A stretch of 64,000 nucleotides of DNA, taken from assembly GCF_030012985.1 (NCBI RefSeq), contig NZ_CP120233.1, positions 3,261,501-3,325,500 on the forward strand. The letters run 5' to 3'. This document shows positions 36,301 to 46,620 of the stretch, piece by piece; position 1 is the stretch's first letter; each line of letters starts with the position of its first letter. Under the pieces are notes generated by a model. It saw only the letters and a list, made by a program, of their open reading frames with translations. It did no database searches and had not been told where the DNA came from. This stretch comes from Microbulbifer sp. VAAF005 (GTDB taxonomy: Bacteria > Pseudomonadota > Gammaproteobacteria > Pseudomonadales > Cellvibrionaceae). Position numbers and translations under genes: made by a program.

Positions 36301-37686
36301 ATGAATCAAATGAGCACTGAATTTAAAGATTACAAAATCGCGGACATTTCCCTGGCCGAGTGGGGGCGCCGTGAAATTGAAATTGCAGAAGGTGAAATGC
36401 CGGCACTGATGACTCTGCGTGAGAAATACCGCGCAGAGCAGCCGCTGGCGGGTGCCCGTATCATGGGCTGTATCCACATGACGATCCAGACTGCAGTGCT
36501 GATCGAAACCCTGGTCGCACTAGGTGCTGAAGTTCGCTGGTCCTCCTGTAATATTTTCTCCACCCAGGATCACGCCGCTGCCGCCATTGCTGCGCGCGGA
36601 ATCCCCGTATTTGCCTGGAAAGGTGAAACTGAAGAAGAGTACGAGTGGTGCCTTGAGCGCACTATTGGTGCCGATGTTGCCGGCTGGCAACCCAATATTA
36701 TTCTGGACGACGGTGGCGACCTCACCGAGCTGCTGCACCGCGAATACCCGCAACTTCTCGATGCTTGCCACGGTGTGAGTGAAGAGACCACCACCGGCGT
36801 ACACCGTCTGCAGGATATGCTGCGCGAAGGCACCCTGAAGATTCCTGCGATCAACGTCAATGACGCTGTGACCAAGAGCAAGAACGACAACAAATACGGC
36901 TGTCGCCACAGCCTCAACGATGCCATCAAGCGCGCCACTGACCACTTGCTCTCTGGTAAGCGAGCGCTGGTTATTGGTTACGGCGACGTAGGTAAAGGTT
37001 CCGCAGCATCCCTGCGCCAGGAAGGCATGATCGTACGGGTTTCTGAAGTGGACCCGATCTGTGCGATGCAGGCTTGTATGGACGGCTTCGAGCTGGTTTC
37101 CCCCTACATCGACGGTGTTAATACCGGTACTGCTGAGGGTATTAACAAACAGCTGCTGGCCAATACAGACCTGATCGTTACTACAACCGGTAATGTGAAT
37201 GTTTGCGATGCCCACATGCTTTCCGCCCTGAAGAGTGGTGCGGTGGTTTGTAATATTGGTCACTTCGATAATGAAATCGACACCGCCTTTATGCGTGAAA
37301 ACTGGGAGTGGCAGGAAGTTAAGCCGCAGGTACATAAGGTGGTTCGCAATAGCGAAACCAACGATCACTTGTTGCTGCTCTCTGAAGGTCGTCTGGTAAA
37401 CCTCGGCAATGCTACTGGCCATCCGAGCCGCATCATGGATGGCTCTTTTGCCAACCAGGTTCTCGCCCAGATCCATTTGTTCAAAGAAAAGTTTGCTGAC
37501 TTACCGGCAGATCAAAAAACTTCAGCGCTGTATGTAAAAGTACTGCCCAAGCACCTGGATGAAGAAGTTGCACGCTATATGGTTGAGGGTTTTAGTGGTG
37601 TTATTACCCGTATGACCGAGCAACAAGCTAACTATATCGGTGTTTCAGTTGAAGGTCCGTTCAAACCTGAAAGTTATAAGTACTAA
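36301..37686 (+). CDS. ahcY: Adenosylhomocysteinase
   Basis: A 461-aa NAD-containing hydrolase that splits S-adenosylhomocysteine into adenosine and homocysteine, removing the inhibitor of methyltransferases. Motifs: [49 protein letters not shown] (conserved Lys/Asp/Asn site), [15 protein letters not shown] (NAD fold) and the C-terminal KPESYKY. The start codon is uncertain between ATG 36301, ATG 36310 and TTG 36286; none has a strong ribosome site. Second enzyme of the SAM-cycle operon. Confidence 0.97.
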   Translation: MNQMSTEFKDYKIADISLAEWGRREIEIAEGEMPALMTLREKYRAEQPLAGARIMGCIHMTIQTAVLIETLVALGAEVRWSSCNIFSTQDHAAAAIAARGIPVFAWKGETEEEYEWCLERTIGADVAGWQPNIILDDGGDLTELLHREYPQLLDACHGVSEETTTGVHRLQDMLREGTLKIPAINVNDAVTKSKNDNKYGCRHSLNDAIKRATDHLLSGKRALVIGYGDVGKGSAASLRQEGMIVRVSEVDPICAMQACMDGFELVSPYIDGVNTGTAEGINKQLLANTDLIVTTTGNVNVCDAHMLSALKSGAVVCNIGHFDNEIDTAFMRENWEWQEVKPQVHKVVRNSETNDHLLLLSEGRLVNLGNATGHPSRIMDGSFANQVLAQIHLFKEKFADLPADQKTSALYVKVLPKHLDEEVARYMVEGFSGVITRMTEQQANYIGVSVEGPFKPESYKY

Positions 37687-37701
37687 TAGCCCCTAACTAA
37701 G

Positions 37702-37724
37702 AGGTGCCGGCATTGCCGGCGCCT
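37702..37724 (+). repeat. Hairpin between ahcY and metF
   Basis: AGGTGCCGGC and GCCGGCGCCT (37702-37711 and 37715-37724) form a 10-bp stem with one wobble pair and a 3-nt loop, 15 nt after the ahcY stop codon. No T-tract follows, so readthrough into metF is expected; the stem may protect the metK-ahcY message. Confidence 0.6.
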
Positions 37725-37750
37725 GAATTGTGCGGGGTTGGAGAAATATA

Positions 37751-38581
37751 ATGAAAGACTCCATTCGCATAAGTTTCGAATTTTTCCCTCCTAAAACGCC
37801 AGAGGGTCGCGAAAAGCTATACAAAACTCGCGAAGCGCTCCAGGCATTTAACCCTGAATTCTTTTCTGTTACCTATGGCGCCGGTGGTACCACGAGAGAG
37901 ACAACGTCGAGTATTGTTACCAATATGCGGCGAGATGGTATTTCAATTGCCCCACATTTGTCGTTTGGTGGTGATAATGAAGAGGCAATACTGGGTTTGT
38001 TAAATGATTATAAAGAGGCGGGAATTAATCGAATAGTTGCACTGCGTGGTGATATGCCGTCGGGTATGGGTGCAGTGGCGCAACTGGTTTATGCGAATGA
38101 ATTAGTCGCCTTTATTCGCCGACATACCGGTGATCAATTTCATCTTGAAGTAGCTGCTTATCCAGAGATCCACCCGGAGTCGAACAGCTATGATGATGAT
38201 ATTCGCTATTTAAAAGGTAAATTTGAGGCAGGTGCTAATAGCGCACTGACTCAATATTTCTATAACCCGGATTCCTATTTTTACTTTATTGATCAGTGTG
38301 AAAAAGCGGGTATCGATGCGCCCATTTATCCAGGTATTATGCCGATAGCTAATTTTGCCAACCTTGTGCGTTTCTCTCGCAATTGTGGTGCGGAAATTCC
38401 GAGGTGGTTGGTTAAACGCATGGAAAGCTTCCGTGATCCTGAAGACATTCGAAAGCTTGGATTAGAGGTTGTTACCGACCTCTGCGAGACCTTATTAGAG
38501 GGAGGTGCACCGGGTTTACATTTTTACACAATGAATCAGGATGCAATCGTTACTAAGATTTTAAAAAGCCTCAAGCTTTAA
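37751..38581 (+). CDS. metF: Methylenetetrahydrofolate reductase
   Basis: A 276-aa FAD enzyme making 5-methyl-THF for methionine synthesis. Motifs: ISFEFFPPKTPEGREKLY at the start, SVTYGAGGTTRETT, IVALRGDMP, AAYPEIHPES, GANSALTQYFYNPDSY and PIYPGIMPI. ATG 37751 has GGAGAAA upstream; the frame opening at 37730 is rejected. Last gene of the SAM-cycle operon, ending at a strong terminator. Together metK, ahcY and metF regenerate SAM from homocysteine; methionine synthase is elsewhere. Confidence 0.96.
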   Translation: MKDSIRISFEFFPPKTPEGREKLYKTREALQAFNPEFFSVTYGAGGTTRETTSSIVTNMRRDGISIAPHLSFGGDNEEAILGLLNDYKEAGINRIVALRGDMPSGMGAVAQLVYANELVAFIRRHTGDQFHLEVAAYPEIHPESNSYDDDIRYLKGKFEAGANSALTQYFYNPDSYFYFIDQCEKAGIDAPIYPGIMPIANFANLVRFSRNCGAEIPRWLVKRMESFRDPEDIRKLGLEVVTDLCETLLEGGAPGLHFYTMNQDAIVTKILKSLKL

Positions 38582-38585
38582 TTGA

Positions 38586-38620
38586 AAACTCGAAAGCTAT
38601 TGCTTTCGAGTTTCTGTTTA
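38586..38620 (+). terminator. Intrinsic terminator of the SAM-cycle operon
   Basis: Perfect 12-bp stem AAACTCGAAAGC / GCTTTCGAGTTT (38586-38597 and 38602-38613) with a TATT loop and a following CTGTTT, 5 nt after the metF stop codon. Confidence 0.88.
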
Positions 38621-38731
38621 TGAAACATTGATTGAAATTTGCATATCGTTTGTTCAGAGTTTACTGGCTGGAAATTTAGTATCTTTTCTGGGCCATCTGA
38701 AATATTTTTAAATTCCGGTAGGTTGGTATAA

Positions 38732-39395
38732 ATGCGGAATTATAACCCCCCTGAAACCATTCCTCTCAATACTATATGAGGATGAAGCACTACTGGTTTT
38801 AGAAAAACCCAGCGGGCTTCTCAGTGTTCCGGGAAGAAGTGCTGATCATAAAGACAGCTTAGCTAGTCGAGCGCAATCACTATATCCAGATGCATTAACT
38901 GTCCATCGATTGGATATGGATACTTCAGGACTAATCGTAATGGCGCGCAGTGTTGAGGTACATAAGGCGCTGAGTGCTCTATTTCAAAATCGTGAAGTTA
39001 AGAAAACCTACTATGCGCGAGTATGGGGTGTGCCTGAAAATGTAAGTGGTGAAGTGAATTTACCCCTTATTTGTGACTGGCCAAATAGGCCGAGGCAAAA
39101 AGTAGATTTTGCCGAGGGCAAGCCATCTCTAACCCGCTGGGAGAAAGTCTCCAGCTCTGAAAACAGTAGCTTGATTCGACTTATGCCAGTTACTGGACGC
39201 TCTCACCAACTCCGCGTGCATATGCAGGTAATAGGACATCCAATATTGGGGGACCCCTTTTATGCCCACCCTGATGCATTGAAGGGGGCTTCGAGGTTAC
39301 TGTTACATGCTAGCGAGCTGAAATTTTCTCATCCTGTAAGTGGAGAAGCATTGCATTTTACTAGTGAGTTGCCCGGAGAGTTTTTAATTGAATAA
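38732..39395 (+). CDS. rluA: Dual-specificity pseudouridine synthase RluA (frame break at a C run)
   Basis: RNA pseudouridine synthase for 23S rRNA U746 and tRNA U32. The body has EKPSGLLSVPGR, catalytic HRLDMDTSGLIV, DLPL-type ICDWPNRPRQKV, and PVTGRSHQLRVHM with GHPILGDPFYA. The in-frame body has no ATG before 38910, in the middle of the catalytic motif. ATG 38732 gives MRNYNPP, matching the NYNPP start of E. coli RluA, but in another frame. The switch lies at the C6 run 38746-38751; with two more C the N-terminus reads NYNPPLKPFLSILYEDE, aligning with E. coli without gaps, for about 221 aa. Removing one C also restores the frame but shortens the motif. Probably an assembly error. Confidence 0.82.
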
Positions 39396-39424
39396 TATGG
39401 CAAGAGGGGTTGTCAGAGAGATAT

Positions 39425-39456
39425 AAAAAGGACGGCCATTTGGCCGCCCTTTTTAT
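39425..39456. terminator. Bidirectional terminator between rluA and tex
   Basis: AAAAAGGACGGCC and GGCCGCCCTTTTT pair with one mismatch around an ATTT loop. T-tract on the plus side serves rluA; the A-tract becomes the T-tract for the convergent tex gene, whose repaired stop codon is at 39460. Confidence 0.85.
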
Positions 39457-39459
39457 CGG

Positions 39460-41813
39460 TTATTTTTTATTCTTCATCGCCGCCATCAAAATATCACCCA
39501 TGCTGCCACGGCCATTACCTTGCCCCCTTTCTGGGAGCGGTTGCCCTGCTGCTTATTGTAGCGTTGGGCTTGGCGGTTTTCGCGCTGGTCACCCTTTTTG
39601 ATGCCGCCACTACCCTGCTCACCAGGCTCGTCAGATAAGCGCATGGAAAGGCCGATACGTTTGCGGGCAACATCCACTTCCATCACTTTAACTTTGACAA
39701 TATCACCGGCTTTTACGACTTCGTGGGGATCTTTAACAAACTTCTCTGAAAGAGCAGAGATATGTACCAGGCCATCCTGATGAACACCGATATCCACAAA
39801 GGCACCGAAGTTGGTGACATTGGTGACGGTCCCCTCGAGCACCATTGCCGGGCGCAGATCTTTTATTTCCTCTACGCCCTCTTCAAATTTGGCCGTGCGG
39901 AATTCCGGGCGCGGGTCACGGCCGGGTTTTTCCAGTTCGGCGATAATATCGGTAACGGTAGGTACACCGAATTTTTCGTCGGTATAGTCTGCCGGATTCA
40001 GTCGGCGCAGGAAGCCGGAGTCGCCGATAAGGCTGTTAATTTCACGGCTGTTTTTTTCGGCAATGCGTTTAACCACGATATAGGACTCGGGGTGCACACC
40101 GGATTTATCCAGCGGATTTTCACCGTTATTAATACGCAGGAAGCCGGCGGCCTGTTCAAATGCCTTGGGGCCCAAACGCGGAACTTCCATTAGCTGCTTG
40201 CGATTTTTGAATGCGCCGTTCTGGTCGCGGTAGCTGACAATATTGTTGGCAATAGATGCGGTTAGGCCGGAAACCCGAGCCAGCAGCGGTGCAGAGGCGG
40301 AGTTCAGCTCAGCGCCGACACCGTTTACACAGTCTTCAACCACGGCGTCCAATGAGCGAGCCAATTGAGTCTGGGAAACGTCGTGCTGATACTGGCCAAC
40401 ACCAATGGATTTGGGCTCGATTTTCACCAATTCTGCCAGCGGGTCCTGCAAACGGCGGGCGATGGAGATAGCTCCACGGATAGTCACATCAAGATCCGGG
40501 AATTCCCGCGCAGCAAATTCAGAGGCGGAGTAAACGGAAGCACCGGCTTCGTTAACCACTACTTTTTGAGCCGTCAGCTTGTATTGTTTAATGGTTTCCC
40601 CGACAAATTTGTCGGTCTCACGGCTGGCGGTGCCGTTGCCAATGGCGATCAGGCCCACATTGTATTTATTACACAGGGCGGCAATAACCGCTGCAGACTC
40701 CTGGTGACGATTCTGTGGCGGGTTGGGGAATATGGCGGTGTGATCGAGTATCTTGCCGGTGGTATCGACCACGGCGACTTTGACCCCGGTGCGCAGGCCT
40801 GGGTCGAGGCCGATGGTGGCTTTTTGCCCAGCCGGAGCTGCCAGCAGCAGATCTTTCAGGTTTCGGGAGAATACCTTGATGGCCTCCTCCTCTGCTTTCT
40901 CGCGAAGCTCACCCATCAGGTCAGTTTCCAGTGCGGTCAGCAGCTTGATTCGCCAGGTCCAGCGCACCACTTCGCCGAGCCATTTGTCTGCAGGACGACC
41001 TTCATCGATGATATCCACATGGCGGGCAATCATGGCTTCGCAGGGGTGGCTGGCGGTTGGGGAGGCCCCTTCTTCTTCGGCGAGGCCCACACTGATAGCG
41101 AGTACGCCTTCGTTGCGGCCGCGGAAAATAGCCAGGGCACGGTGCGAGGGAACCTTGGACCAGTCTTCGGCGTATTCAAAATAGTCGCGGAACTTGGCCC
41201 CTTCCTCTTCTTTTCCTTCGAGCAGTTTGGATTTCACCTGTCCATCGCGCTTGAGGAATTCACGTAGCTTGCCCAGCAGCTCGGCGTCTTCGGCAAAGCG
41301 TTCCATCAGGATAAATTTGGCTCCATCCAGAGCGGCTTTGATGTCTTTGACGTGAAGGGAGGCGTCTTCGTTGTCGGTATTGAGGTATTGCTCTGCTTCG
41401 GCTGCAGGGTCGAGGGAGGGGTTGTTGGTCAGTGCGTCGGCCAGCGGTTCCAGTCCAGCCTCAATGGCGATTTGTCCTTTGGTGCGGCGCTTGGGTTTGT
41501 AGGGGAGGTAGAGATCTTCGAGGCGATTCTTGGTGTCGGCACTGTTGATTTGTTGTGACAACTCCGGGGTCAGCTTGCCCTGATCATCGATGCTTTTCAG
41601 GATGGCAGCGCGGCGCTCTTCCAGTTCGCGCAGATAGCGCAGTCGGTCTTCCAAGGTGCGCAGCTGGGTGTCGTCCAGGGCCCCTGTCACTTCTTTCCGG
41701 TAGCGCGCAATAAATGGGACTGTGGCCCCTTCATCGAGCAGGGATACTGCGGCGGTAACCTGTTGTGGTCTGACATTGAGTTCTTCGGCGATGCGAACGT
41801 TGATATCCAGCAT
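39460..41813 (-). CDS. tex: Transcription accessory protein Tex (frame break near the C-terminus)
   Basis: An RNA-binding protein of the Tex/Spt6 type. ATG 41813 gives [19 protein letters not shown]; an upstream frame start at 41948 is unrelated. Domains in order: helical N-terminal region ([16 protein letters not shown]), YqgF-like RNase H fold ([17 protein letters not shown]), helix-hairpin-helix part ([21 protein letters not shown]) and C-terminal S1 domain ([20 protein letters not shown]). As written the frame ends at 39486 in [13 protein letters not shown]. Adding one base to the G5 run (plus-strand C5, 39523-39527) gives [20 protein letters not shown] and a TAA at 39460-39462, the usual Tex ending, for about 784 aa. 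Confidence 0.93.
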
Positions 41814-42107
41814 TTGATGTTTACATCCGTTTTCCGGGAAATTTCGTACCTTTAGGGGCGACGTTGGACCAGTAAGTAGCCTTTCAGTTTCCGTGGTTTG
41901 TAGCGGGTAAACGAGAGGGCCATTACAGGGGTAATTTCGGGTCGGCATTATGCGTTACCCGAGCGCAGCGAGGAAGGTTTGCGGCAGGACACAAACTTGT
42001 GCGGCAGTTTGCATCCAAATTGCGCCTTATCTGCGTCGAACTTCAGTAGAATGCGTGCTAACTAAAATTTGACCAATTTAGGTCAGGGAACGGGGTAGAG
42101 GGTACCT
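41814..42107. other. Divergent promoter region tex / RND efflux operon
   Basis: A 294-nt gap with the promoters of tex (minus) and the efflux operon (plus). No operator-like palindrome or local regulator gene was recognised. Confidence 0.35.
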
Positions 42108-43358
42108 GTGAAAGTCTCGAGTAAAAACAAGCTGTTATTCATTGTATTGTTAATCGGGGTGGCTGTTATTGCTGCGGTGGTTGTATTGAAGCCAAAGCCG
42201 GAGGAAAAACCACCGGAGGCAGTGATACCGCCAATGGCTGATGTCCTCTATATAGAGCCCAGTCGTCAGACACTGTTGGTTCCCAGCCAGGGAACTGTAC
42301 ATGCCCGCCATGAAATCGAAGTGATTGCCCGAGTTGGTGGTGTGATTGAAAGTGTCGATGAAGCCTTTGTTGCCGGTGGTTTCTTCAAAAAAGGCGCCAA
42401 TTTGCTGCAGCTTGAGCAAGCTGATTACCAGTATCAGGTTACCCGCGCAGAAGCTCAATTGGCAGATGCCAAGTCTGCCCTTGCACAGGAGCAGGGCCAT
42501 GCCAAGCAGGCCAAGCGCGAGTGGCGCGACTTGGGGTCAGAGGCTGCCAACGCTTTATTCCTGCGCAAACCCCACCTAGAGGCGGCCAAGGCGGCGGTGG
42601 AGGCTGCACGGGCCGATCGCGATCAAGCCAAGCTGGATTTAGCACGTACCACATTGAAAGCGCCCTTTGCCGGTCGTGTTGTGGAGACCTATGTAGATTT
42701 GGGCCAGTACATTACCCCCGGCACGCCGCTAGCAAAAATTCACAGCACCGGCATTGCCGAAGTTCGCCTTCCCCTGACTGATCAGCAATTAGCACTGCTC
42801 AACCTGCCCCTGGGTAAATCCATCGAGAATGGCCCCGCCGTGCGCTTGCAGGCCGTGGTAGCCGGTCGTGAACATAAGTGGCGCGCACAGCTGGTGCGCA
42901 CCGAGGCCAGTATTGACCCCAATAGCCGCTTTATCTTTGCTGTTGCCCAGGTTCAAAACCCCTACGAGGGAGAGGTTCCGCTGATGAATGGCCTGTTTGT
43001 AGAGGCCGACATCGCCGGTAAAACTTTTGATGATGTTGTGGAATTACCGCGCCAAGCACTGCACGAAGGGGATCACTTGCTGGTGCTGAATGAAGAGAGC
43101 CAGTTGAGTTACAAGACTGTAGAGTTACTGCAAACCGTGGGAGACAAAATCTGGCTGCGCGGCGATATCGCTGTAGGCGATCGGGTTATTGTTTCGAGTC
43201 TGGGCTACTCCCGTGAAGGTATGGTGCTTACCGCCAATCCTCTCAATGAGCGGCCTGCGGGTCTGGGTAGCCTCTCAGAGGATTCTGCTGAGCCCGCCAA
43301 GTTGTCAGCTGCGGGTGATGCCGGAGGCGTTAGTAATGCTTCCCAGGGAGGCAAGTAA
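42108..43358 (+). CDS. RND efflux periplasmic adaptor (membrane fusion protein)
   Basis: A 416-aa protein from GTG 42108. One N-terminal membrane anchor (LFIVLLIGVAVIAAVVVL), then the split lipoyl domain (GTVHARHEIEVIARVGGVIESV ... LKAPFAGRVVETYVDLGQYI, each shown in part), a coiled-coil hairpin between them (about residues 105-180), and beta-barrel plus membrane-proximal domains ending in a Ser/Ala tail. It bridges the RND pump to an outer-membrane channel, which is not encoded here. Its stop codon overlaps the RND gene start by one base (TAATG). Confidence 0.92.
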   Translation: MKVSSKNKLLFIVLLIGVAVIAAVVVLKPKPEEKPPEAVIPPMADVLYIEPSRQTLLVPSQGTVHARHEIEVIARVGGVIESVDEAFVAGGFFKKGANLLQLEQADYQYQVTRAEAQLADAKSALAQEQGHAKQAKREWRDLGSEAANALFLRKPHLEAAKAAVEAARADRDQAKLDLARTTLKAPFAGRVVETYVDLGQYITPGTPLAKIHSTGIAEVRLPLTDQQLALLNLPLGKSIENGPAVRLQAVVAGREHKWRAQLVRTEASIDPNSRFIFAVAQVQNPYEGEVPLMNGLFVEADIAGKTFDDVVELPRQALHEGDHLLVLNEESQLSYKTVELLQTVGDKIWLRGDIAVGDRVIVSSLGYSREGMVLTANPLNERPAGLGSLSEDSAEPAKLSAAGDAGGVSNASQGGK

Positions 43359-46300
43359 TGAACGGAATCATCCCTTGGTTTGCGCGCAATAGTAAGGCGG
43401 CAAACCTGCTGATGATCATGATTATCATCGGCGGATTCTTTGGTATATCCGGTATCGATCGGGAAGTATTCCCAACGGTGCAGCTGGGTATTGTCGATGT
43501 GGATATTTCCTATCCTGGTGCCGGTCCTGCTGAAGTAGAGCAGCAGGTAACTGTACGTGTTGAGGAAGCAATCTCCGAAGTAAAAGGTATTAAGGAAGTG
43601 AATTCCGCTTCCCGGCGGGGCCATGCTTCTATTGAAGTTCAGGCGATGGATGGTTACGACGAACTGCGCCTGCTCAACGATATTAAGGTGCAGGTGGACA
43701 GTATCAGCACCTTTCCGGATGGTATTGAACGTCCTGTTATTCGCTTGATCGAAGCTAATGCCGAATTAATGATGATCGCTATCGGCGGTCCGGTTTCAGA
43801 GCGTCAGCTTAAGGAGACAACTCTAGATCTGCGCGACAAGCTCAACTTGATTCCGGGTGTGCGCCGCGTTGATGTTTGGGGTGATCGGCCGGACGAGTTA
43901 TCTATTGAAGTTTCCGAGCTGGATTTGCGTCGTTATAACCTGAGCTTTAATCAGGTTGCCGATGCGGTGCGCCGCTCCTCTCTGGATCTGCCTGCCGGCA
44001 TGGTGCGCTCGGATCGCGGTGATATCCAGGTTCAAACCCGAGGCCAAGCCTATACCGCTGAAGACTTTGAGCGCATTCCCGTGGTTAGCCGTGCTGATGG
44101 CTCTGTATTGTTACTGCGTGATGTAGCGACAGTGCGGGATGGCTTTGAGGAATACAACAACGTTATTCGCTTTAATGGCAATCCTGCCATGAACCTCCGC
44201 ATTATTCAGGGCGAGCCCCTGGATGTGGTGAAAACGGCAGAGCGAATCAAAGATTTCCTGGAAGAGACTCGCGAGCAATTGCCTCCGGGTATGGAACTGG
44301 ATGTCTGGTTCGACTTCTCCAAGGCATTTGAAGGTCGCATGAATCTGCTGACTACCAATGCCCTGAGCGGTTTTGCCATGGTGTTTGTCATGCTGATGCT
44401 GTTCCTGCGCCCGGCACTGGCCATGTGGGTAACCGTAGGTATTGTTGTCGCTTTCCTTGGTGCTTTTTGGCTGTTGCCGGTGACCGGCGTCAGTCTGAAT
44501 ATGCTGTCGCTGTTCGCTTTCCTGTTGATACTCGGGATTGTGGTGGATGACGCCATTATTGTGGGAGAGGCCGTGCATGCTGCCCACGATAGAGGTGAAT
44601 CTGGCTTAGCTGCGGCCGAGCAAGGGGTGAAGCAGGTAGCTTCGCCGGTAATTTTTGCCGTGACTTCCACCATGGTGTTCTTTATTCCCATGCTGTTCCT
44701 GCCCGGTGTCACCGCACAGATGATGCTGGCCCTGCCGGTGGTGGTATTGCTGTGTCTGGTGTTTTCGCTGGTAGAGTCCCTGTTAATCCTGCCGGCTCAC
44801 TTGGTAGGCATGAAGCCTGAGAAGCCAGCCAAGTCGACACTGGGAATTAAGTTACAGAAAGTGCGTGGGCGTTTTGCCGGCGCTATGAAAACTGCTGGCG
44901 ACAAGTATTACTTGCCGCTGCTGAAGAAGTCCCTCAGCAATAGCCGAACCACAGTAATGAGCTTTATGTTGGCGCTTGGTTTGTCGATCGCTGTTTTTCA
45001 GAGCGGTTATGTGGGCTCTTCATTCTCCCCCCAGGTCCCCTCTGATTTATTGCAATTGCGAATTTCAATGGCCTCTGGTGAGCCTTTCAGTGAAGCTGAA
45101 CGGGTAATGGAGCAGGTACTTAGCGCCGCTGATAAGTTGGAATCTGATGAGGGAATGCTGGAGCAGAACAAGGGTGAGCCTTTCTTGGAGAACTCCTTGG
45201 TTTTCAATTGGCGAGGCAACATCTATGTAACCCTGCAGCTCATCGATGGAGAGATGCGTGATGTTACTTCTGAATCTTTGGCGCTGCGCTGGCGCGAATT
45301 GATTGGCGAACTACCAGCTAGTGTCGAAGATATGAATATTGATGCCACTATTAACAATAGCGGCAATGGTATGAGTCTAAACCTGAGCACTGCCTCGGGG
45401 GATATGGAGGAACTGCGTGCTGCGGCTGACCTAGTTAAGGAAAAGCTGGATAGTTATGTCGGTGTTTATGATGTGCGCGATAACCTGACCAGCGCCCGTC
45501 GGGATATTGAAATCCAGCTGAAGCCTTACGCTACCACGATGGGCATTAACCTGTCAGATGTGGCCAGGCAGGTTCGCCAGGGCTTCTATGGTGAGGAGGT
45601 TCAACGTATCCCACGTGGTCGTGAGGATGTTCGCGTAATGGTTCGCTACCCCATGGAGGAGCGCGCCAGTGAAGAGCAGATGGACCGTATTCGTATCCGT
45701 ACCAACGATGGGGAGGTACCCTTCTCAGCGGTAGCTGATGCGGTTTATGTGCCAGGCTACACCACGATTCGCCGCAACGACCGCGAACGCACAGTTCGGG
45801 TAACCGCTGAAATAACACCGAATACTTCCAGCACGCAGGATATCCTTAAGGATATGCGCGAGACCCTGGTACCTGAACTGGAGCGTCAGTTCCCCGGCTT
45901 CTCTCTCAGAACCGCAGGAGAAATGCAGGAAGAAGAGGAATTTAATGGGGCTATCCTGGCCTTCTTTGTGCTGTCTTTGTTCGCTATTTACGCATTGCTG
46001 GCGATTGCCTTCCGCTCCTACTCTCAGCCGCTATTGATCCTCACTGCTGTACCTTTTGGATTCTTCGGTGCTTTAGTTGGCCACCTGTTGATGGGGCACA
46101 ACATCAGCATTATGTCGATGCTCGGTTTCCTCGCAGCGGCGGGCGTGGTTGTGAACGACAATCTGGTATTGATGGATCGTATTAATCAGCTGCGCGCTCA
46201 GGGTATGGCGGTGATGGATGCGGTAGTACACGCGGGCCGGGATCGTTTCCGCCCGATTATCCTGACCTCGATTACTACCTTTATTGGTCTGGTACCGATT

Positions 46301-46489
46301 ATGTTCGAGCGTTCAATCCAGGCCCAGTTCCTGATCCCGATGGTGATCAGCCTGGCATTCGGTGTACTGTTTGCAACGGCAGTGACTTTGATCTTGGTCC
46401 CCAACCTGTACAAAGTTATTGAGAAGTTACGCCCGAAGCACAAAGTTGCAGTAGAAGACGATACCCCGGTCTCATTGGAGACTGTGTAG
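43358..46489 (+). CDS. RND efflux transporter permease
   Basis: A 1043-aa inner-membrane proton antiporter with twelve membrane segments and two large periplasmic loops. MNGIIPWFARNSKAANLLM start; proton-relay pair in ILGIVVDDAIIVGEAVHAAH (Asp-Asp, TM4); second-half NDNLVLMDRINQLR, and FRPIILTSITTFIGLVPIMFE near TM11 (shown in part). The sequence resembles the efflux subfamily with AcrB-like architecture but is not close enough to name a substrate. Cotranscribed with the adaptor. A terminator pair follows. Confidence 0.94.
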   Translation: MNGIIPWFARNSKAANLLMIMIIIGGFFGISGIDREVFPTVQLGIVDVDISYPGAGPAEVEQQVTVRVEEAISEVKGIKEVNSASRRGHASIEVQAMDGYDELRLLNDIKVQVDSISTFPDGIERPVIRLIEANAELMMIAIGGPVSERQLKETTLDLRDKLNLIPGVRRVDVWGDRPDELSIEVSELDLRRYNLSFNQVADAVRRSSLDLPAGMVRSDRGDIQVQTRGQAYTAEDFERIPVVSRADGSVLLLRDVATVRDGFEEYNNVIRFNGNPAMNLRIIQGEPLDVVKTAERIKDFLEETREQLPPGMELDVWFDFSKAFEGRMNLLTTNALSGFAMVFVMLMLFLRPALAMWVTVGIVVAFLGAFWLLPVTGVSLNMLSLFAFLLILGIVVDDAIIVGEAVHAAHDRGESGLAAAEQGVKQVASPVIFAVTSTMVFFIPMLFLPGVTAQMMLALPVVVLLCLVFSLVESLLILPAHLVGMKPEKPAKSTLGIKLQKVRGRFAGAMKTAGDKYYLPLLKKSLSNSRTTVMSFMLALGLSIAVFQSGYVGSSFSPQVPSDLLQLRISMASGEPFSEAERVMEQVLSAADKLESDEGMLEQNKGEPFLENSLVFNWRGNIYVTLQLIDGEMRDVTSESLALRWRELIGELPASVEDMNIDATINNSGNGMSLNLSTASGDMEELRAAADLVKEKLDSYVGVYDVRDNLTSARRDIEIQLKPYATTMGINLSDVARQVRQGFYGEEVQRIPRGREDVRVMVRYPMEERASEEQMDRIRIRTNDGEVPFSAVADAVYVPGYTTIRRNDRERTVRVTAEITPNTSSTQDILKDMRETLVPELERQFPGFSLRTAGEMQEEEEFNGAILAFFVLSLFAIYALLAIAFRSYSQPLLILTAVPFGFFGALVGHLLMGHNISIMSMLGFLAAAGVVVNDNLVLMDRINQLRAQGMAVMDAVVHAGRDRFRPIILTSITTFIGLVPIMFERSIQAQFLIPMVISLAFGVLFATAVTLILVPNLYKVIEKLRPKHKVAVEDDTPVSLETV

Positions 46490-46500
46490 CGCGGGTATCC

Positions 46501-46535
46501 AGGCGCAATGGTGGATCGCCTTCACCATTGCGCCT
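46501..46535 (+). repeat. 13-bp inverted repeat after the RND gene
   Basis: AGGCGCAATGGTG (46501-46513) and CACCATTGCGCCT (46523-46535) are perfectly complementary with a 9-nt loop, 11 nt after the RND stop codon. TTGGGG follows, not a T-tract; it acts perhaps as the first of two 3'-end structures. Confidence 0.7.
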
Positions 46536-46572
46536 TTGGGGTATAAATGCCTAAACTAACTGCCAGCAAAAT

Positions 46573-46596
46573 GCCGACATTCCTGTCGGCTTTTTT
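46573..46596 (+). terminator. Intrinsic terminator upstream of rsmE
   Basis: GCCGACA / TGTCGGC stem (46573-46579, 46584-46590) with TTCC loop and six T residues. It closes the efflux operon, 24 nt before the rsmE start, so rsmE transcription needs another start or readthrough. Confidence 0.9.
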
Positions 46597-46620
46597 ATGG
46601 TGTTTGAATAGGATTCTCCC

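Noticed and set aside
36520-37476. 318-codon minus-strand frame opposite ahcY
   Set aside because: Antisense shadow of ahcY, whose protein matches its family over the full length.
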